NCBI RefSeq assembly: GCF_001427225.1
Contig: NZ_LMFH01000001.1
Span: 63,312-127,311, forward strand
DNA from: Lysobacter sp. Root494
GTDB lineage: Bacteria; Pseudomonadota; Gammaproteobacteria; Xanthomonadales; Xanthomonadaceae
Direction: 5' to 3'
Length of the DNA stretch: 64,000 nucleotides
The translations under genes were made by a program, and so were the position numbers. The notes beneath the pieces were generated by a model. That model saw only the letters and a program-made list of their open reading frames with translations. It made no database searches and had not been told where the DNA came from. Every line of letters starts with the position of its first letter. The first letter of the stretch is position 1. Shown here piece after piece: positions 8,580 through 17,765 of this stretch.

Positions 8580-10079
8580 ATGACCCCCGTCGTACCCGCC
8601 GGTTCCGCTGCCCACCCGGCTCATCTCGCTCCCCTCCCCGCATTTGACCTGGTGATCTTCGGCGGCTCCGGCGACCTGGCCATGCGCAAGCTGTTGCCGG
8701 CGCTGTTCCACCGTTATCGGGACGGACAGATCGTCGACGGCACGCGCATCGTCGGCATCGCCCGCGATACGCGCAGCGACGAGGAATACCGGGAACAGGT
8801 CCGCGCGGCGCTCGCCGCTTCCGCCGAAAAGGAAGGGGCGGGCGCCGCGTTGGCAGACTTCCTCAAGTTGCTACACTTTCGCCGGCTCGATCTCGCCAAT
8901 GACGCCGGCTGGGAGGAGTTCGCGAATGAAATGCGGCGCGAGCAGCGCGTGTGCGTGTTCTATCTCGCCGTGGCGCCGCAGCTGTTCGCGGTCGCCGCGG
9001 AGAAGCTGCACGCATGGAACCTGATCGACAACGACACCCGCGTGGTCGTCGAGAAGCCCATCGGCACCGACCGCACCAGCGCCGATGCGATCAACGACGC
9101 GCTCGGCCATGTCTTCGCCGAACGCCAGATCTTCCGCATCGACCATTACCTCGGCAAGGAAACGGTGCAGAACCTCACTGCGCTGCGTTTCGGCAATGCA
9201 TTGTTCGAGCCGCTGTGGCGCGCGGAGCACATCGACCACGTGCAGATCACCGTCGCCGAAACCGTCGGCGTCGAAGGCCGCGCGCCGTACTACGACCGCA
9301 GCGGCGCGCTGCGAGACATGGTTCAGAACCACCTGCTGCAGCTGCTGTGCCTGGTCGCGATGGAACCGCCCACCTCACTCGACGCCGACGCGATCCGCGA
9401 CGAAAAACTCAAGGTGCTGCGCGCGCTGCGTCCGATCGATGCAGGCAACGCCGCACAGCTGGTCGTGCGCGGCCAGTACCGCAATGGTGCCGCCGAAGGC
9501 CGCGCGGTGCCTGCTTATGCCGAGGAACTCGGCCACGCGTCCAACACCGAAACCTTCGTCGCCCTGAAGGCCGAGGTGCGCAGCTGGCGCTGGGCCGGCG
9601 TGCCGTTCTACCTGCGCACCGGCAAGCGGTTGCCGAATCGCGAGTCGGAAATCGTGGTGACCTTCCGCCAGGTGCCGCACTCGATCTTCGAAGGCGTCAG
9701 CGAACTGGCGCCGAACCGCCTCGTACTGCGCCTGCAGCCCGATGAAAGCGTGACGATGTGGCTGATGAACAAGGTGCCCGGCCCCGGTGGCCTGCGCCTG
9801 CGCCACGTGCCGATGGACCTGAGCTTCGCCGAAGCGTTTGGCGGCCGCCAGGCCGACGCGTACGAACGCCTGCTGATGGACGTGGTGCGCGGTAATCCGA
9901 TGCTGTTCATGCGCCGCGACGAAGTCGAGGCCGCATGGAAGTGGATCGACCCCATTCGTGCCGCATGGGAAGCCAACAACGATGCGCCCAAGCCCTACAC
10001 CGCCGGTACTTGGGGCCCGAGCGCGGCAGTCGCCCTCATCGAACGCGATGGCAGGACCTGGCATGAAGACGCGCCGTGA
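8580..10079 (+). CDS. zwf: Glucose-6-phosphate 1-dehydrogenase
   Basis: The 499-residue cytoplasmic enzyme oxidises glucose-6-phosphate to 6-phosphogluconolactone with NAD(P), the entry to the Entner-Doudoroff and pentose-phosphate routes. It shows the dinucleotide-binding motif FGGSGDLAMRKL near residues 28-39. VEKPIGTD and the active-site signature RIDHYLGKE (near residues 186-194) follow, then YYDRSGALRDMVQNHLLQLL and FYLRTGKRL. The chosen ATG at 8580 gives a short, proline- and alanine-rich leader before the first strand; the frame is open 60 bp further upstream. It heads an operon: pgl overlaps its last 17 bases and edd overlaps pgl. The TGGTAT array lies directly upstream, suggesting regulation shared with the divergent GntR gene. 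Confidence 0.97.
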   Translation: MTPVVPAGSAAHPAHLAPLPAFDLVIFGGSGDLAMRKLLPALFHRYRDGQIVDGTRIVGIARDTRSDEEYREQVRAALAASAEKEGAGAALADFLKLLHFRRLDLANDAGWEEFANEMRREQRVCVFYLAVAPQLFAVAAEKLHAWNLIDNDTRVVVEKPIGTDRTSADAINDALGHVFAERQIFRIDHYLGKETVQNLTALRFGNALFEPLWRAEHIDHVQITVAETVGVEGRAPYYDRSGALRDMVQNHLLQLLCLVAMEPPTSLDADAIRDEKLKVLRALRPIDAGNAAQLVVRGQYRNGAAEGRAVPAYAEELGHASNTETFVALKAEVRSWRWAGVPFYLRTGKRLPNRESEIVVTFRQVPHSIFEGVSELAPNRLVLRLQPDESVTMWLMNKVPGPGGLRLRHVPMDLSFAEAFGGRQADAYERLLMDVVRGNPMLFMRRDEVEAAWKWIDPIRAAWEANNDAPKPYTAGTWGPSAAVALIERDGRTWHEDAP

Positions 10080-10878
10080 GCATCTCACCGTGATCACGCC
10101 GGACCGCCCCGCGTTCAATGAAAGCCGCCACGCGGGCAGCGAAGTACTCGCGGCTGCACTGGCGCGCAACGTGGCCGACGATCTGCGCAACGCGATCGCC
10201 ACGCGCGGTGTAGCGAAGCTCGCGCTCTCCGGCGGCAGCACGCCGCTGCGTTTCCTGCAGGCACTATCGCGCGAAGTCCTCGACTGGTCGCGCGTGTTGG
10301 TCGTGCCGGTCGACGAACGCTGGGTCCCGCCCGTGCACAAGCGTTCCAACGAACGGCTGCTGCGCGAAGCCCTGCTGCAGAACGAAGCGGCTTCGGCCGC
10401 GTTGCTGCCCCTGTTCCGTCCGGTCGCGACGCCCGAACGCGCGCTGCAGGGCGTGCTCACCCAAGTGTCGTTGCGCGCGCTGCCGCTCGACGTCGCCGTG
10501 CTCGGCATGGGCGAGGACGGGCACATCGCCTCGCTCTTTCCCGACCTCGCGCGTCGCGACATCGGCCTGCAACCCAGCGGCCGGGCGCCGGTAATGGCGG
10601 TGCGCAGCAACGCCGCGCCGGAGCCGCGCATGTCGCTCACGCTCAGCGCGATCTTCAGCGCACCGAAGCTGTATCTCCACATCGAAGGCGAGGCGAAGCG
10701 CCGCGTGTTCGACAACGCCGTCGACGATCCGCGCAACCGCCTGCCGATCCGTTCGTTCCTCGCGCAGGCGCCGGTACCCCCGCGGCTGTTCTGGTGTCCG
10801 GATGCGGATGCCGCGCGCGAAGCACCTGCTGCCAGCGCCGCGAACGATCTCGACCTCTTCCGCACGGGAGCGGCATGA
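10063..10878 (+). CDS. pgl: 6-phosphogluconolactonase
   Basis: This 271-residue enzyme hydrolyses 6-phosphogluconolactone to 6-phosphogluconate. Family motifs are [38 protein letters not shown] and [15 protein letters not shown]. The ATG at 10063 lies inside the end of zwf (17-base overlap), and the stop overlaps the edd start in ATGA, so translation of all three genes is probably coupled. A GTG at 10090 is an alternative start that would remove nine residues. It acts between Zwf and Edd in the same pathway, and gene order follows reaction order. Confidence 0.95.
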   Translation: MKTRREHLTVITPDRPAFNESRHAGSEVLAAALARNVADDLRNAIATRGVAKLALSGGSTPLRFLQALSREVLDWSRVLVVPVDERWVPPVHKRSNERLLREALLQNEAASAALLPLFRPVATPERALQGVLTQVSLRALPLDVAVLGMGEDGHIASLFPDLARRDIGLQPSGRAPVMAVRSNAAPEPRMSLTLSAIFSAPKLYLHIEGEAKRRVFDNAVDDPRNRLPIRSFLAQAPVPPRLFWCPDADAAREAPAASAANDLDLFRTGAA

Positions 10879-12725
10879 CCAGCCTGCATTCGGTTCTTGC
10901 CGACGTCACCCAGCGCATCATCGAACGCAGCCGAGAACGCCGCACGGCGTACCTGTCGCGCATCGATGCAGCTGCGGGCAACGGCCCGCAACGGCGACAG
11001 CTCGCCTGCGGCAACCTCGCCCATGGTTTCGCCGCATGTTCGCCCGAAGACAAGGCCGCGTTGCGCGCGGGCATCGCACCGAACCTCGGCATCGTCAGCG
11101 CGTACAACGACATGCTCTCGGCGCACCAGCCGTTCGAACGTTTCCCGTTCCTGATCCGCAACGCCGCGCGCAGCGTCGGCGCCACCGCGCAGGTCGCCGG
11201 CGGCGTGCCGGCGATGTGCGACGGCGTGACCCAGGGTCGCGAGGGCATGGAGCTGTCGCTGTTCTCGCGCGAAGTAATCGCGATGTCGACCGCGATCGCG
11301 CTTTCGCACGACATGTTCGACGCCGCGCTGTACCTGGGCGTGTGCGACAAGATCGTGCCGGGGCTGCTGATCGGCGCGCTGAGTTTCGGCCATCTGCCTG
11401 CCGTATTCGTCCCGGCGGGGCCGATGACTTCGGGCCTGCCCAACGACGAGAAGTCGCGCGTGCGCCAGCGCTACGCCGAAGGCAAGGCGACGCGCGAGGA
11501 ACTGCTCGAAGCCGAAGCGCAGAGCTACCACGGCCCCGGCACGTGCACCTTCTACGGCACGGCCAATTCCAACCAGATGTTGATGGAAATGATGGGCCTG
11601 CACCTGCCCGGGGCCAGCTTCGTCAATCCGGACACGCGCCTGCGCGACGCGCTCACCGCTGAAGCCACGCGCCGCGCGGCCGCGATCACCGTGCTCGGCG
11701 ACGACTACCGTCCGGTCGGCCGCATCGTCGATGAGCGCGCGATCGTCAACGGCGTCGTTGGTCTACACGCGACCGGAGGTTCGACCAACCACCTGCTGCA
11801 TCTGATCGCGATCGCCGCCGCGGCTGGGATCGACCTGCGCCTGGACGACATCGAAGCGCTCTCGCACGCCGTGCCGCTGCTGGCGCGCGTGTATCCCAAC
11901 GGCAGCGCCGACGTGAACCACTTCCATGCGGCGGGCGGAATCGCGTTCGTGATCGGCGAACTGCTCGATGCGGGACTGCTGCACGACAACGTGGAAACCG
12001 TCGCAGGCCACGGCCTCTCGCGTTATCGCGTCGAAGCGCGATTCGACGCAGGCACCGGCAAAAGCGGTGATGGCCTCAGTTACGTGCCGGCGGCCGGACG
12101 CAGCGAAGATCTCTCCGTCCTGCGTCCGGCCGCCGAGCCGTTCCGTGCCGATGGCGGCCTGCGCGTGCTGCGCGGCGCGCTGGGAACCGCGGCGATCAAG
12201 ATCTCGGCGGTGCCGGAAGACCGTTTCGCCATTGAAGCGCCGTGCCGGGTGTTCGCCGACCAGGCTTCGGTGAAGCGGGCCTTCGAACGCGGCGAACTCG
12301 ACCGCGACGTGATCGTGGTGGTGCGCTTCCAGGGCCCGCGCGCGAACGGCATGCCCGAGCTGCACCAGCTCACGCCGCTGCTGACGGTGCTGCAGAAAAA
12401 GGGCCATCGCGTCGCGCTGGTTACGGATGGCCGCATGTCCGGCGCATCCGGCCAGGTGCCCGCGGCGATCCACGTCAGTCCCGAAGCCGAGTGCGGCGGT
12501 CCGATCGCGAAGTTGCGGGACGGCGACGTACTGCGGCTCGATGTGCACGGCGGCAGCCTTGATGCGCTGGTCGATGAAGCCGAATGGGCCGCGCGCGAAG
12601 CCGCGACCGCCGACCTTTCCGCCAACAGCGTCGGCATGGGCCGCGAACTGTTTGCGGTGTTCCGCAACATTGCCGCGACCGCCGATGCCGGTGGCGGTGT
12701 CTTCAACACGCCCCCGCTGTCGTAG
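10875..12725 (+). CDS. edd: 6-phosphogluconate dehydratase
   Basis: The 616-residue iron-sulfur dehydratase converts 6-phosphogluconate to 2-keto-3-deoxy-6-phosphogluconate. It belongs to the IlvD/Edd family and shows [72 protein letters not shown] and [14 protein letters not shown]. The conserved cysteines in MCDGV and GTCTF are the expected cluster ligands. Length matches the Edd branch rather than IlvD. The ATG at 10875 overlaps the pgl stop. Eda follows after 134 bp. Confidence 0.96.
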   Translation: MTSLHSVLADVTQRIIERSRERRTAYLSRIDAAAGNGPQRRQLACGNLAHGFAACSPEDKAALRAGIAPNLGIVSAYNDMLSAHQPFERFPFLIRNAARSVGATAQVAGGVPAMCDGVTQGREGMELSLFSREVIAMSTAIALSHDMFDAALYLGVCDKIVPGLLIGALSFGHLPAVFVPAGPMTSGLPNDEKSRVRQRYAEGKATREELLEAEAQSYHGPGTCTFYGTANSNQMLMEMMGLHLPGASFVNPDTRLRDALTAEATRRAAAITVLGDDYRPVGRIVDERAIVNGVVGLHATGGSTNHLLHLIAIAAAAGIDLRLDDIEALSHAVPLLARVYPNGSADVNHFHAAGGIAFVIGELLDAGLLHDNVETVAGHGLSRYRVEARFDAGTGKSGDGLSYVPAAGRSEDLSVLRPAAEPFRADGGLRVLRGALGTAAIKISAVPEDRFAIEAPCRVFADQASVKRAFERGELDRDVIVVVRFQGPRANGMPELHQLTPLLTVLQKKGHRVALVTDGRMSGASGQVPAAIHVSPEAECGGPIAKLRDGDVLRLDVHGGSLDALVDEAEWAAREAATADLSANSVGMGRELFAVFRNIAATADAGGGVFNTPPLS

Positions 12726-12859
12726 TGCGCGCTGCGCATACGTTCGCCCGTCCGGACGCGCGAACTGCGCACGCGAAGCCACGGGCTCCCGAGCGCCAGT
12801 CTCCTGCGCCCGGAACGACTGCATCCGCAAAAAGAAATCGAACAACGAGGTTGGAAGAA

Positions 12860-13486
12860 ATGGGTCTGCTCGAATCGGTACTGCATGCGTCGCCGGTGAT
12901 CCCGGTGGTGGTCCTCGAAGATGCGCGTCACGCCGTCGCACTCGCGCGCGCCCTCGTTGCCGGCGGTGTGCCGGCGATCGAAGTCACCCTGCGTACGCGT
13001 GCCGCGCTCGATGCCGTGCGCGCGATCGCCGCGGAAGTCGAAGGCGCGATCGTCGGCGTCGGCACGGTGCGCCGCCCGCAGGATCTGCTCGATGCGGAGA
13101 AAGCCGGCGCCCGCTTCGCGGTGTCGCCCGGTTCGACACCGGCGGTGATCGCTGCAGCGAAAGATTCCGCATTGCCATGGTTGCCGGGCGCCGCTACCGC
13201 GAGCGAGGTAATGACCCTGGCCGAAGCGGGTTTCGCATACCAGAAGTTCTTCCCTGCCGAAGCCGCGGGCGGCGTCGCTGCGCTGCGCTCATTGCACGGC
13301 CCATTGCCGGACGTGCGCTTCTGCGCGACCGGCGGCATCGGCGTGCACAACGCGCGCGCTTACCTGGCAGCACCGAATGTCAGCTGCGTGGGCGGTTCAT
13401 GGCTGACGCCGGTGAAGCAGATCGAGGCCGGCGACTGGAAGGCGATCGAGCAGCTGGCGCGCGGGGCGGCGTCGCTGCGTTTTTGA
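12860..13486 (+). CDS. eda: 2-keto-3-deoxy-6-phosphogluconate aldolase
   Basis: This 208-residue class I aldolase splits KDPG to pyruvate and glyceraldehyde-3-phosphate, the last step of the Entner-Doudoroff pathway. It has VIPVVVLEDARHAVALARAL, the catalytic glutamate region IEVTLRTRAALDAVRAI, VGVGTV and the Schiff-base lysine in YQKFFPAEAAGG (lysine 129). FCATGGIGVHNARAYLAAPN follows. The ATG at 12860 has GGAAG just upstream. The 134-bp gap from edd is larger than the overlaps upstream and might hold a minor promoter. A REPIN-like repeat follows its stop. Confidence 0.96.
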   Translation: MGLLESVLHASPVIPVVVLEDARHAVALARALVAGGVPAIEVTLRTRAALDAVRAIAAEVEGAIVGVGTVRRPQDLLDAEKAGARFAVSPGSTPAVIAAAKDSALPWLPGAATASEVMTLAEAGFAYQKFFPAEAAGGVAALRSLHGPLPDVRFCATGGIGVHNARAYLAAPNVSCVGGSWLTPVKQIEAGDWKAIEQLARGAASLRF

Positions 13487-13536
13487 TGTGTGTCCGGGAT
13501 TGCCAGTAGGACTGGCAGCTGCACGCTCTCAAAACG

Positions 13537-13673
13537 CTCGTCATTCCCGCGAAAGCGGAATCAGCGACTTCGCTTTTGCTTGCAAAGAGCGAACGCAACG
13601 ACAAGAGCAAGACACTGGATGAACGGACATTCGTCCGTGGAAAAGACGCCCGCTTTCGCGGGAATGACGGGCA
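13537..13673. repeat. REPIN-like element B downstream of eda
   Basis: The left arm CGCTCGTCATTCCCGCGAAA at about 13537 pairs with the right arm CGCTTTCGCGGGAATGACGG ending near 13670. Between them is a small perfect inverted repeat, ACGGAC-ATTC-GTCCGT. This copy is more diverged than copies A and C. It may also end transcription between the convergent eda and LacI-regulator genes. Confidence 0.7.
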
Positions 13674-13755
13674 ACGGCAACGGCAACGGCACTGCGCTGC
13701 AATTGCAACGGCGACAGTAGCGACAGTAGCGACAGTAGCGACAGTAGCGACAGCA
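13670..13755. repeat. Short tandem repeats: GGCAAC hexamers and five GCGACAGTA nonamers
   Basis: GGCAAC repeats three times from 13670 with a partial fourth. Then GCGACAGTA repeats exactly four times at 13711-13746, with a fifth copy GCGACAGCA at 13747-13755. Both lie in the convergent gap between eda and the LacI regulator gene, outside coding sequence. Such arrays vary in copy number by slippage. Confidence 0.9.
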
Positions 13756-13811
13756 GTATCAGCAGCTGAAAAGCGCTGCAAAACACCCCAGGCGGTGCCT
13801 AGGCCGCCCGC

Positions 13812-14840
13812 TCAACCCTTCGGTCGCGGCGGCGCAGTCGACCCCCGCACCACCAGCTGCGGACTGAACCCCTCGTTCTGTGCCGTGCCCACGCGCCCCT
13901 GGATTTCCTCCAGCAACCGCCGCGCCGCGTGCTGCGCGATTTCCTCGGTCGCCTGCTTCGCCGTCGTCAGCGCCGGCCAGCTCTGCTTGGAGAACGGGCT
14001 GTCCTCGAAACCGGCGATCGACAGGTCGTACGGGACATTCATCCCGCTCGACTTCGCCGCCGCAAGCACGCCCGCGGCGATTTCGTCGTTGCTGCCGAAG
14101 ATCGCGGTCGGGCGGTCGCCCAGGGCCAGCAACCGGCGCGCGCCGCGGAAACCGTCATCGAACGAATAGTCGCCTTCCACCACGAGCTCTTCGTCGAGCG
14201 GAATGCCGTAGTCGCGTAGGGCGTCGACATAGCCCTTGTAGCGTTCCCACGACGAGCCGTGCGACTTGCCGCCCCAGAGGAAACCGATGCGGCCGTGGCC
14301 CAGTTGAATCAGATATTCGGTGATCTCGTACGCGGCGTCGCGGTCGTCGACGTAAACGCAGGCACTGCCGTCCTGCGGGTCGGCGGAAGCCGAGACGATG
14401 CGCACCAGGTGGATGTCGTGCGCGACGAGTTCAGCGACAAGTTCCTTGCGCTCGGACATCGGCGGTGCCAGCACCAGCCCCGCCAGGCGCGAATGGCGCA
14501 CCAGGTTGACGAGGTCCGCGGCGAGATCGGGCGACGAGGAGTCGCACGGATGGATCTGCAATCCATAGCCGGTGTCGCGGCACACCGACAGGACGCCGTT
14601 CTGCACTGCGATGACGTAATAGGGATTCGGGTTGTCGTAGATCAGGCCGATCGCGTACGACTGCGCGCTGCGCAGGCTGCGCGCGGAGGGGTCGGGCCGG
14701 TAGCCGAGTTCGGCGATCGCCTGCTGCACGCGCTCGCGCGTGCGCGCCAGCACCGCGGGTTCGTCGTTGATGACGCGCGAGACCGTCTTGAGCGACACCT
14801 GGGCGCGCTCGGCAACATCCTTGATCGTGGGTCTGCGCAA
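13812..14840 (-). CDS. LacI-family transcriptional regulator of the adjacent sugar genes (NagR-like)
   Basis: The 342-residue product starts with a LacI helix-turn-helix and hinge (PTIKDVAERAQVSLKTVSRV, residues 4-23, then LGYRPDPSARSLRS). A periplasmic-binding-like effector domain follows (IGLIYDNPNPYYV, GLVLAPPMSE, VYVDDRDAAYEITEYLIQLG, FGSNDEIAAGVL). The start is TTG at 14840: an in-frame TAA lies five codons upstream, no ATG is available, and GAGG precedes it. The gene runs with the MFS permease gene, 110 bp downstream of it. Two palindromes with the LacI-like centre CG lie upstream of the permease and kinase genes. I recall a very similar NagR operator from marine gammaproteobacteria. 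A glucose- or maltose-type regulator is the alternative. Confidence 0.88.
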   Translation of the reverse strand: MRRPTIKDVAERAQVSLKTVSRVINDEPAVLARTRERVQQAIAELGYRPDPSARSLRSAQSYAIGLIYDNPNPYYVIAVQNGVLSVCRDTGYGLQIHPCDSSSPDLAADLVNLVRHSRLAGLVLAPPMSERKELVAELVAHDIHLVRIVSASADPQDGSACVYVDDRDAAYEITEYLIQLGHGRIGFLWGGKSHGSSWERYKGYVDALRDYGIPLDEELVVEGDYSFDDGFRGARRLLALGDRPTAIFGSNDEIAAGVLAAAKSSGMNVPYDLSIAGFEDSPFSKQSWPALTTAKQATEEIAQHAARRLLEEIQGRVGTAQNEGFSPQLVVRGSTAPPRPKG

Positions 14841-14907
14841 CGAAGCCTCGCGTTAGATGCAGCGGCCGCGGCATCGCGTGCCGCCGTGGGTAACCAAGCC
14901 TAACCAA

Positions 14908-14937
14908 CCACCGCCGCGTGCGAAACACGTGCGGTGG
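14908..14937 (-). terminator. Hairpin after the MFS permease gene
   Basis: CCACCGC and GCGGTGG (14908-14914 and 14931-14937) enclose a second short stem CGTG/CACG. On the minus strand it lies 13 bases past the permease stop and is followed by TTGGTTAGG, which is only weakly T-rich. It may attenuate transcription into the LacI regulator gene. Confidence 0.35.
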
Positions 14938-14950
14938 CGTCTGGTATGCC

Positions 14951-16267
14951 TCAGTTTTGTGACAGCGCGCCGCGCGCGGCCGTAGTCGCAACGGCGGCCT
15001 GATGCCCGACGCGATGACCGCGCACGGCGAAGTACAGGATGTACAGATAGCACGGCACCATCAGCAGCAGGAACACCAGCTGGAAGTCGTGCGCCTGCTT
15101 GAAGTGCACGAACAGTTGCGGGATCACCGCGCCTCCGGCGATGCCCATGATCAGCAGGGCCGAGCCCTTCTCGGTCAGTGATCCGAGACCGTGGATCGCC
15201 AGCGGAAAGATCGCCGGCCACATCATCGCGTTGGCGAAGCCCAGCGCGGCGACGAAATACACCGACGCGTAACCCTTAGTGAGGAAGGCGCCCGTCGCGA
15301 GCGCGATGCCGAGCACGGCCGAATAGCTCAGGTACCGTTCCTGCGATATGAAGCGCGGGATCACGACCAGGCCGACCATGTAGCCCACGAGCATCGCGCC
15401 CAGCGTGAAACCGGTGAAGTACTTCGTCTCGTCGAGCGGCAGGCCGAAGGCCTGGCCGTACGTGCCGATCGCATCGCCCGCCATTACTTCCACGCCCACG
15501 TAGACGAAGATGCACAGCGCCCCGAGCCACACGTGTGGAAACTGGAACAGGCTCTTCTTCGATGCGGAGCCGCTTTCGACGTTGGCGTCTTCTGGCCGGA
15601 TTTCCGGCAGCGGCGAAAACACGATGCCCACCGCGAGCAGCGCCAGCAGGCCGGCCATGACCATGTAGGGGTCGTGGATGCGCGCGGCGAACTCATTCAG
15701 CACGCGCTCTTTCGTCGCCGGATCCGCGCCTGCGATCTGCCCGGCGACATCGCCCATGCCGTGCATCACCAGCGTCCCGATCACGAACGGCGCGGCCCAG
15801 CCGGCGATCTTGTTGCAGATCCCCATCACCGCGATGCGCTGCGCAGCGCCTTCGATCGGGCCGAGGATGCTGATGTACGGATTCACCGCGGTCTGCAGGA
15901 TCGCGAGCCCCGCGCCGATCATGAAGATGCCGGCGACCGCGCCCGGATACACGCGTGCGGTCGTGTACTGGCCGAACACCAGCGCGCCGATCGCCATCAC
16001 GAACAGGCCCAGCGCCATGCCCTTCTTCATCCCGGTCCTGCGCAGGATCAGCGACGAGGGCAGGGCGAGGAAGAAATACGACAGGTAGAACGCGCTCGGA
16101 ATCAGGAACGCGAGCGTGTCGCTGACATCGAAGGCGAGCTTGGCGAAAGAGATCAGCGGGCCGTTGAGCCAGGTCACGAAGCCGAACACGAAGAACAGTG
16201 CGCCGACGATCGCGATGGAGCCGTAGCGGCCGGGCGACGCGGAGAGGGTGGCGGACGAAGCGGACAT
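14951..16267 (-). CDS. MFS sugar permease of the FucP/GluP/NagP type
   Basis: The 438-residue product has about twelve hydrophobic segments. It begins YGSIAIVGALFFVFGFVTWL with LNGPLISFAKLAF, the signature of the FucP branch. FLALPSSLILRRTGMKKGMA follows, and mid-protein NPYISILGPIEGAAQRI. It should bring a monosaccharide across the inner membrane by proton symport. The ATG at 16267 has AAGGAAG upstream; the frame is open to 16324. It is divergent from the kinase and receptor genes, sharing a 379-bp control region with two LacI-type operators. Substrate is likely N-acetylglucosamine (NagP-like) given the nag genes nearby, but glucose/galactose (GluP-like) cannot be excluded from sequence. Confidence 0.9.
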   Translation of the reverse strand: MSASSATLSASPGRYGSIAIVGALFFVFGFVTWLNGPLISFAKLAFDVSDTLAFLIPSAFYLSYFFLALPSSLILRRTGMKKGMALGLFVMAIGALVFGQYTTARVYPGAVAGIFMIGAGLAILQTAVNPYISILGPIEGAAQRIAVMGICNKIAGWAAPFVIGTLVMHGMGDVAGQIAGADPATKERVLNEFAARIHDPYMVMAGLLALLAVGIVFSPLPEIRPEDANVESGSASKKSLFQFPHVWLGALCIFVYVGVEVMAGDAIGTYGQAFGLPLDETKYFTGFTLGAMLVGYMVGLVVIPRFISQERYLSYSAVLGIALATGAFLTKGYASVYFVAALGFANAMMWPAIFPLAIHGLGSLTEKGSALLIMGIAGGAVIPQLFVHFKQAHDFQLVFLLLMVPCYLYILYFAVRGHRVGHQAAVATTAARGALSQN

Positions 16268-16337
16268 GCGGGACTTCCTTCGGAAAGGCGGAGCGCCAGG
16301 GCGGTCCGTAACGGTTTGACTCATACGACATCAAACA

Positions 16338-16351
16338 GGCCAACGTTGTCA
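16338..16351. promoter_or_regulatory. Candidate LacI-family operator 1 (permease side)
   Basis: GGCCAACGTTGTCA matches 12 of 14 positions of the symmetric sequence TGACAACGTTGTCA, with an intact right half-site. It lies 71 bp upstream of the permease ATG and near the likely leftward promoter. It should bind the LacI regulator encoded downstream. Confidence 0.6.
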
Positions 16352-16495
16352 AAGGCCGGCCGTACGGGACGGCCATGCGCGCGGACAGCCCGTCTTTACG
16401 GGCTTCTGGGCGCAACGGGCATGTTGCCCTGCAACACAAATCAGGCAGGGCCTGCCCCGTAAAACCGCAATGGAGACGATTTCACGACAGGCTCT

Positions 16496-16509
16496 TGACA
16501 TCGTTGTCA
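16496..16509. promoter_or_regulatory. Candidate LacI-family operator 2 (kinase side)
   Basis: TGACATCGTTGTCA matches 13 of 14 positions of a perfect palindrome with a CG centre, and the right side extends to TGTCATT. It lies 138 bp upstream of the kinase start and 158 bp from operator 1. The pair could allow looping. Confidence 0.68.
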
Positions 16510-16646
16510 TTGCCGGAGCAGTCTCGGCCGCACCGAAGTACGGGAGCCGGGGACAGACATGCATTGGCGGGGCGACAGCGAACACGGAACACCGGGTGCC
16601 GCGCCATCTGCGCCCCCGTGCCCTGCGCAGGACAGGCACTGACGCC

Positions 16647-17687
16647 ATGGCGCAGACGGCCTTTTCCGCTCCCGTGTTCATCGCCGCCGACGTCGGCGGC
16701 ACCAACGCGCGCATCGGCGTGGTGCGGGTGGATGGCGACGGCAGCGTCGCCGTGCTCGCCTATCGCAAGTACTCCTGCGGCGATTACCCCAGCCTCACCG
16801 CGATCCTGCGCGACTTCCTCGCCACGCATGCCGCATATGCCGGCATCGATCGCATGGCGATCGCCAGCGCCGGCGTGGTGCTGGACGATGAAGTCATCAA
16901 TTCCAACCTGCCCTGGCACATCTCCCTCTCGGAGATGCGCCGCGAACTGCAGTTGCGCGAGCTGCACGTGATCAACGACTTCGCCGCGGCCGCGCACGGC
17001 GTGCAGTCACTCGCACCCGGCGAATCGCGGCTGCTCACGCCCGGCATTCCGACGGCCGAACCCGGCCCCGTGCTGGTAATCGGCCCAGGCACCGGTTTGG
17101 GCGCGGCGATCTGCATTCCGCACCGTGGCGAAACCGTGGTGCTGCCCACCGAAGCGGGCATGACCGCGTTCGCGCCCGGCAGCGACACCGAGATCGACAT
17201 CCTGCGCTGGCTGCGCCGCCGCAGCGCGCACGTCTCCACCGAACAGCTGCTCTCCGGCCCCGGCCTGGTCAATCTCCACGACGCGCTCTGCGCCATCCGC
17301 GGCAGCGCATCCATGTTGCGCGCGCCCGCCGCGATCACCGACGCGGCACGCCACGGCGACGCGATCGCGCGCGAAGCAGTGTTGACGTTCTGCGGCCTGC
17401 TCGGCAGCGTGATCGGCGACCTCGCCGTGACCGGCAGCGCGCGCGAAGTGTTCATCGCCGGCGGCATCGTGCCGCAGCTGCTCGACTTCATCGCCACCAG
17501 TGATTTCCACTCGCGCATGGTCGACAAGGGCGCGATGCGCGCCGTGCTCGAACGCGTGCCGGTGCGCCTGATCGAAAACGAAAAGCTCGGCGTCATCGGC
17601 GCCGCCAACTGGTTTCTGCAACACCTGGACCACCGGCAAGAGGCCGGCCTCAGCAACGCCGCGCACGATCACAGCAGCGCGGCCTAG
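16647..17687 (+). CDS. glk: Glucokinase-family sugar kinase (Glk type)
   Basis: The 346-residue product belongs to the bacterial glucokinase family with an ASKHA fold. The phosphate-binding motif is FIAADVGGTNARIGVV near residues 10-25. SNLPWHIS, HVINDFAAAAHGV, VIGPGTGLGAAICIP and FIAGGIVPQLLDF follow. The usual EGGHxxF segment of glucokinases reads EAGMTAF here, so glucose may not be the main substrate; a role as N-acetylglucosamine kinase fits the neighbours. The ATG at 16647 is chosen as the first start at the family N-terminus; the frame is open from 16470. It is 78 bp upstream of the TonB-dependent receptor gene and probably co-transcribed with it from the operator-bearing region. Confidence 0.88.
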   Translation: MAQTAFSAPVFIAADVGGTNARIGVVRVDGDGSVAVLAYRKYSCGDYPSLTAILRDFLATHAAYAGIDRMAIASAGVVLDDEVINSNLPWHISLSEMRRELQLRELHVINDFAAAAHGVQSLAPGESRLLTPGIPTAEPGPVLVIGPGTGLGAAICIPHRGETVVLPTEAGMTAFAPGSDTEIDILRWLRRRSAHVSTEQLLSGPGLVNLHDALCAIRGSASMLRAPAAITDAARHGDAIAREAVLTFCGLLGSVIGDLAVTGSAREVFIAGGIVPQLLDFIATSDFHSRMVDKGAMRAVLERVPVRLIENEKLGVIGAANWFLQHLDHRQEAGLSNAAHDHSSAA

Positions 17688-17765
17688 ATAAAAACCGAGC
17701 CGAAGGAACCGCGTTAATGCGGGAATCCCGAGGCCGACCAACTGCCCGACGGAGGGGATAAAGCA

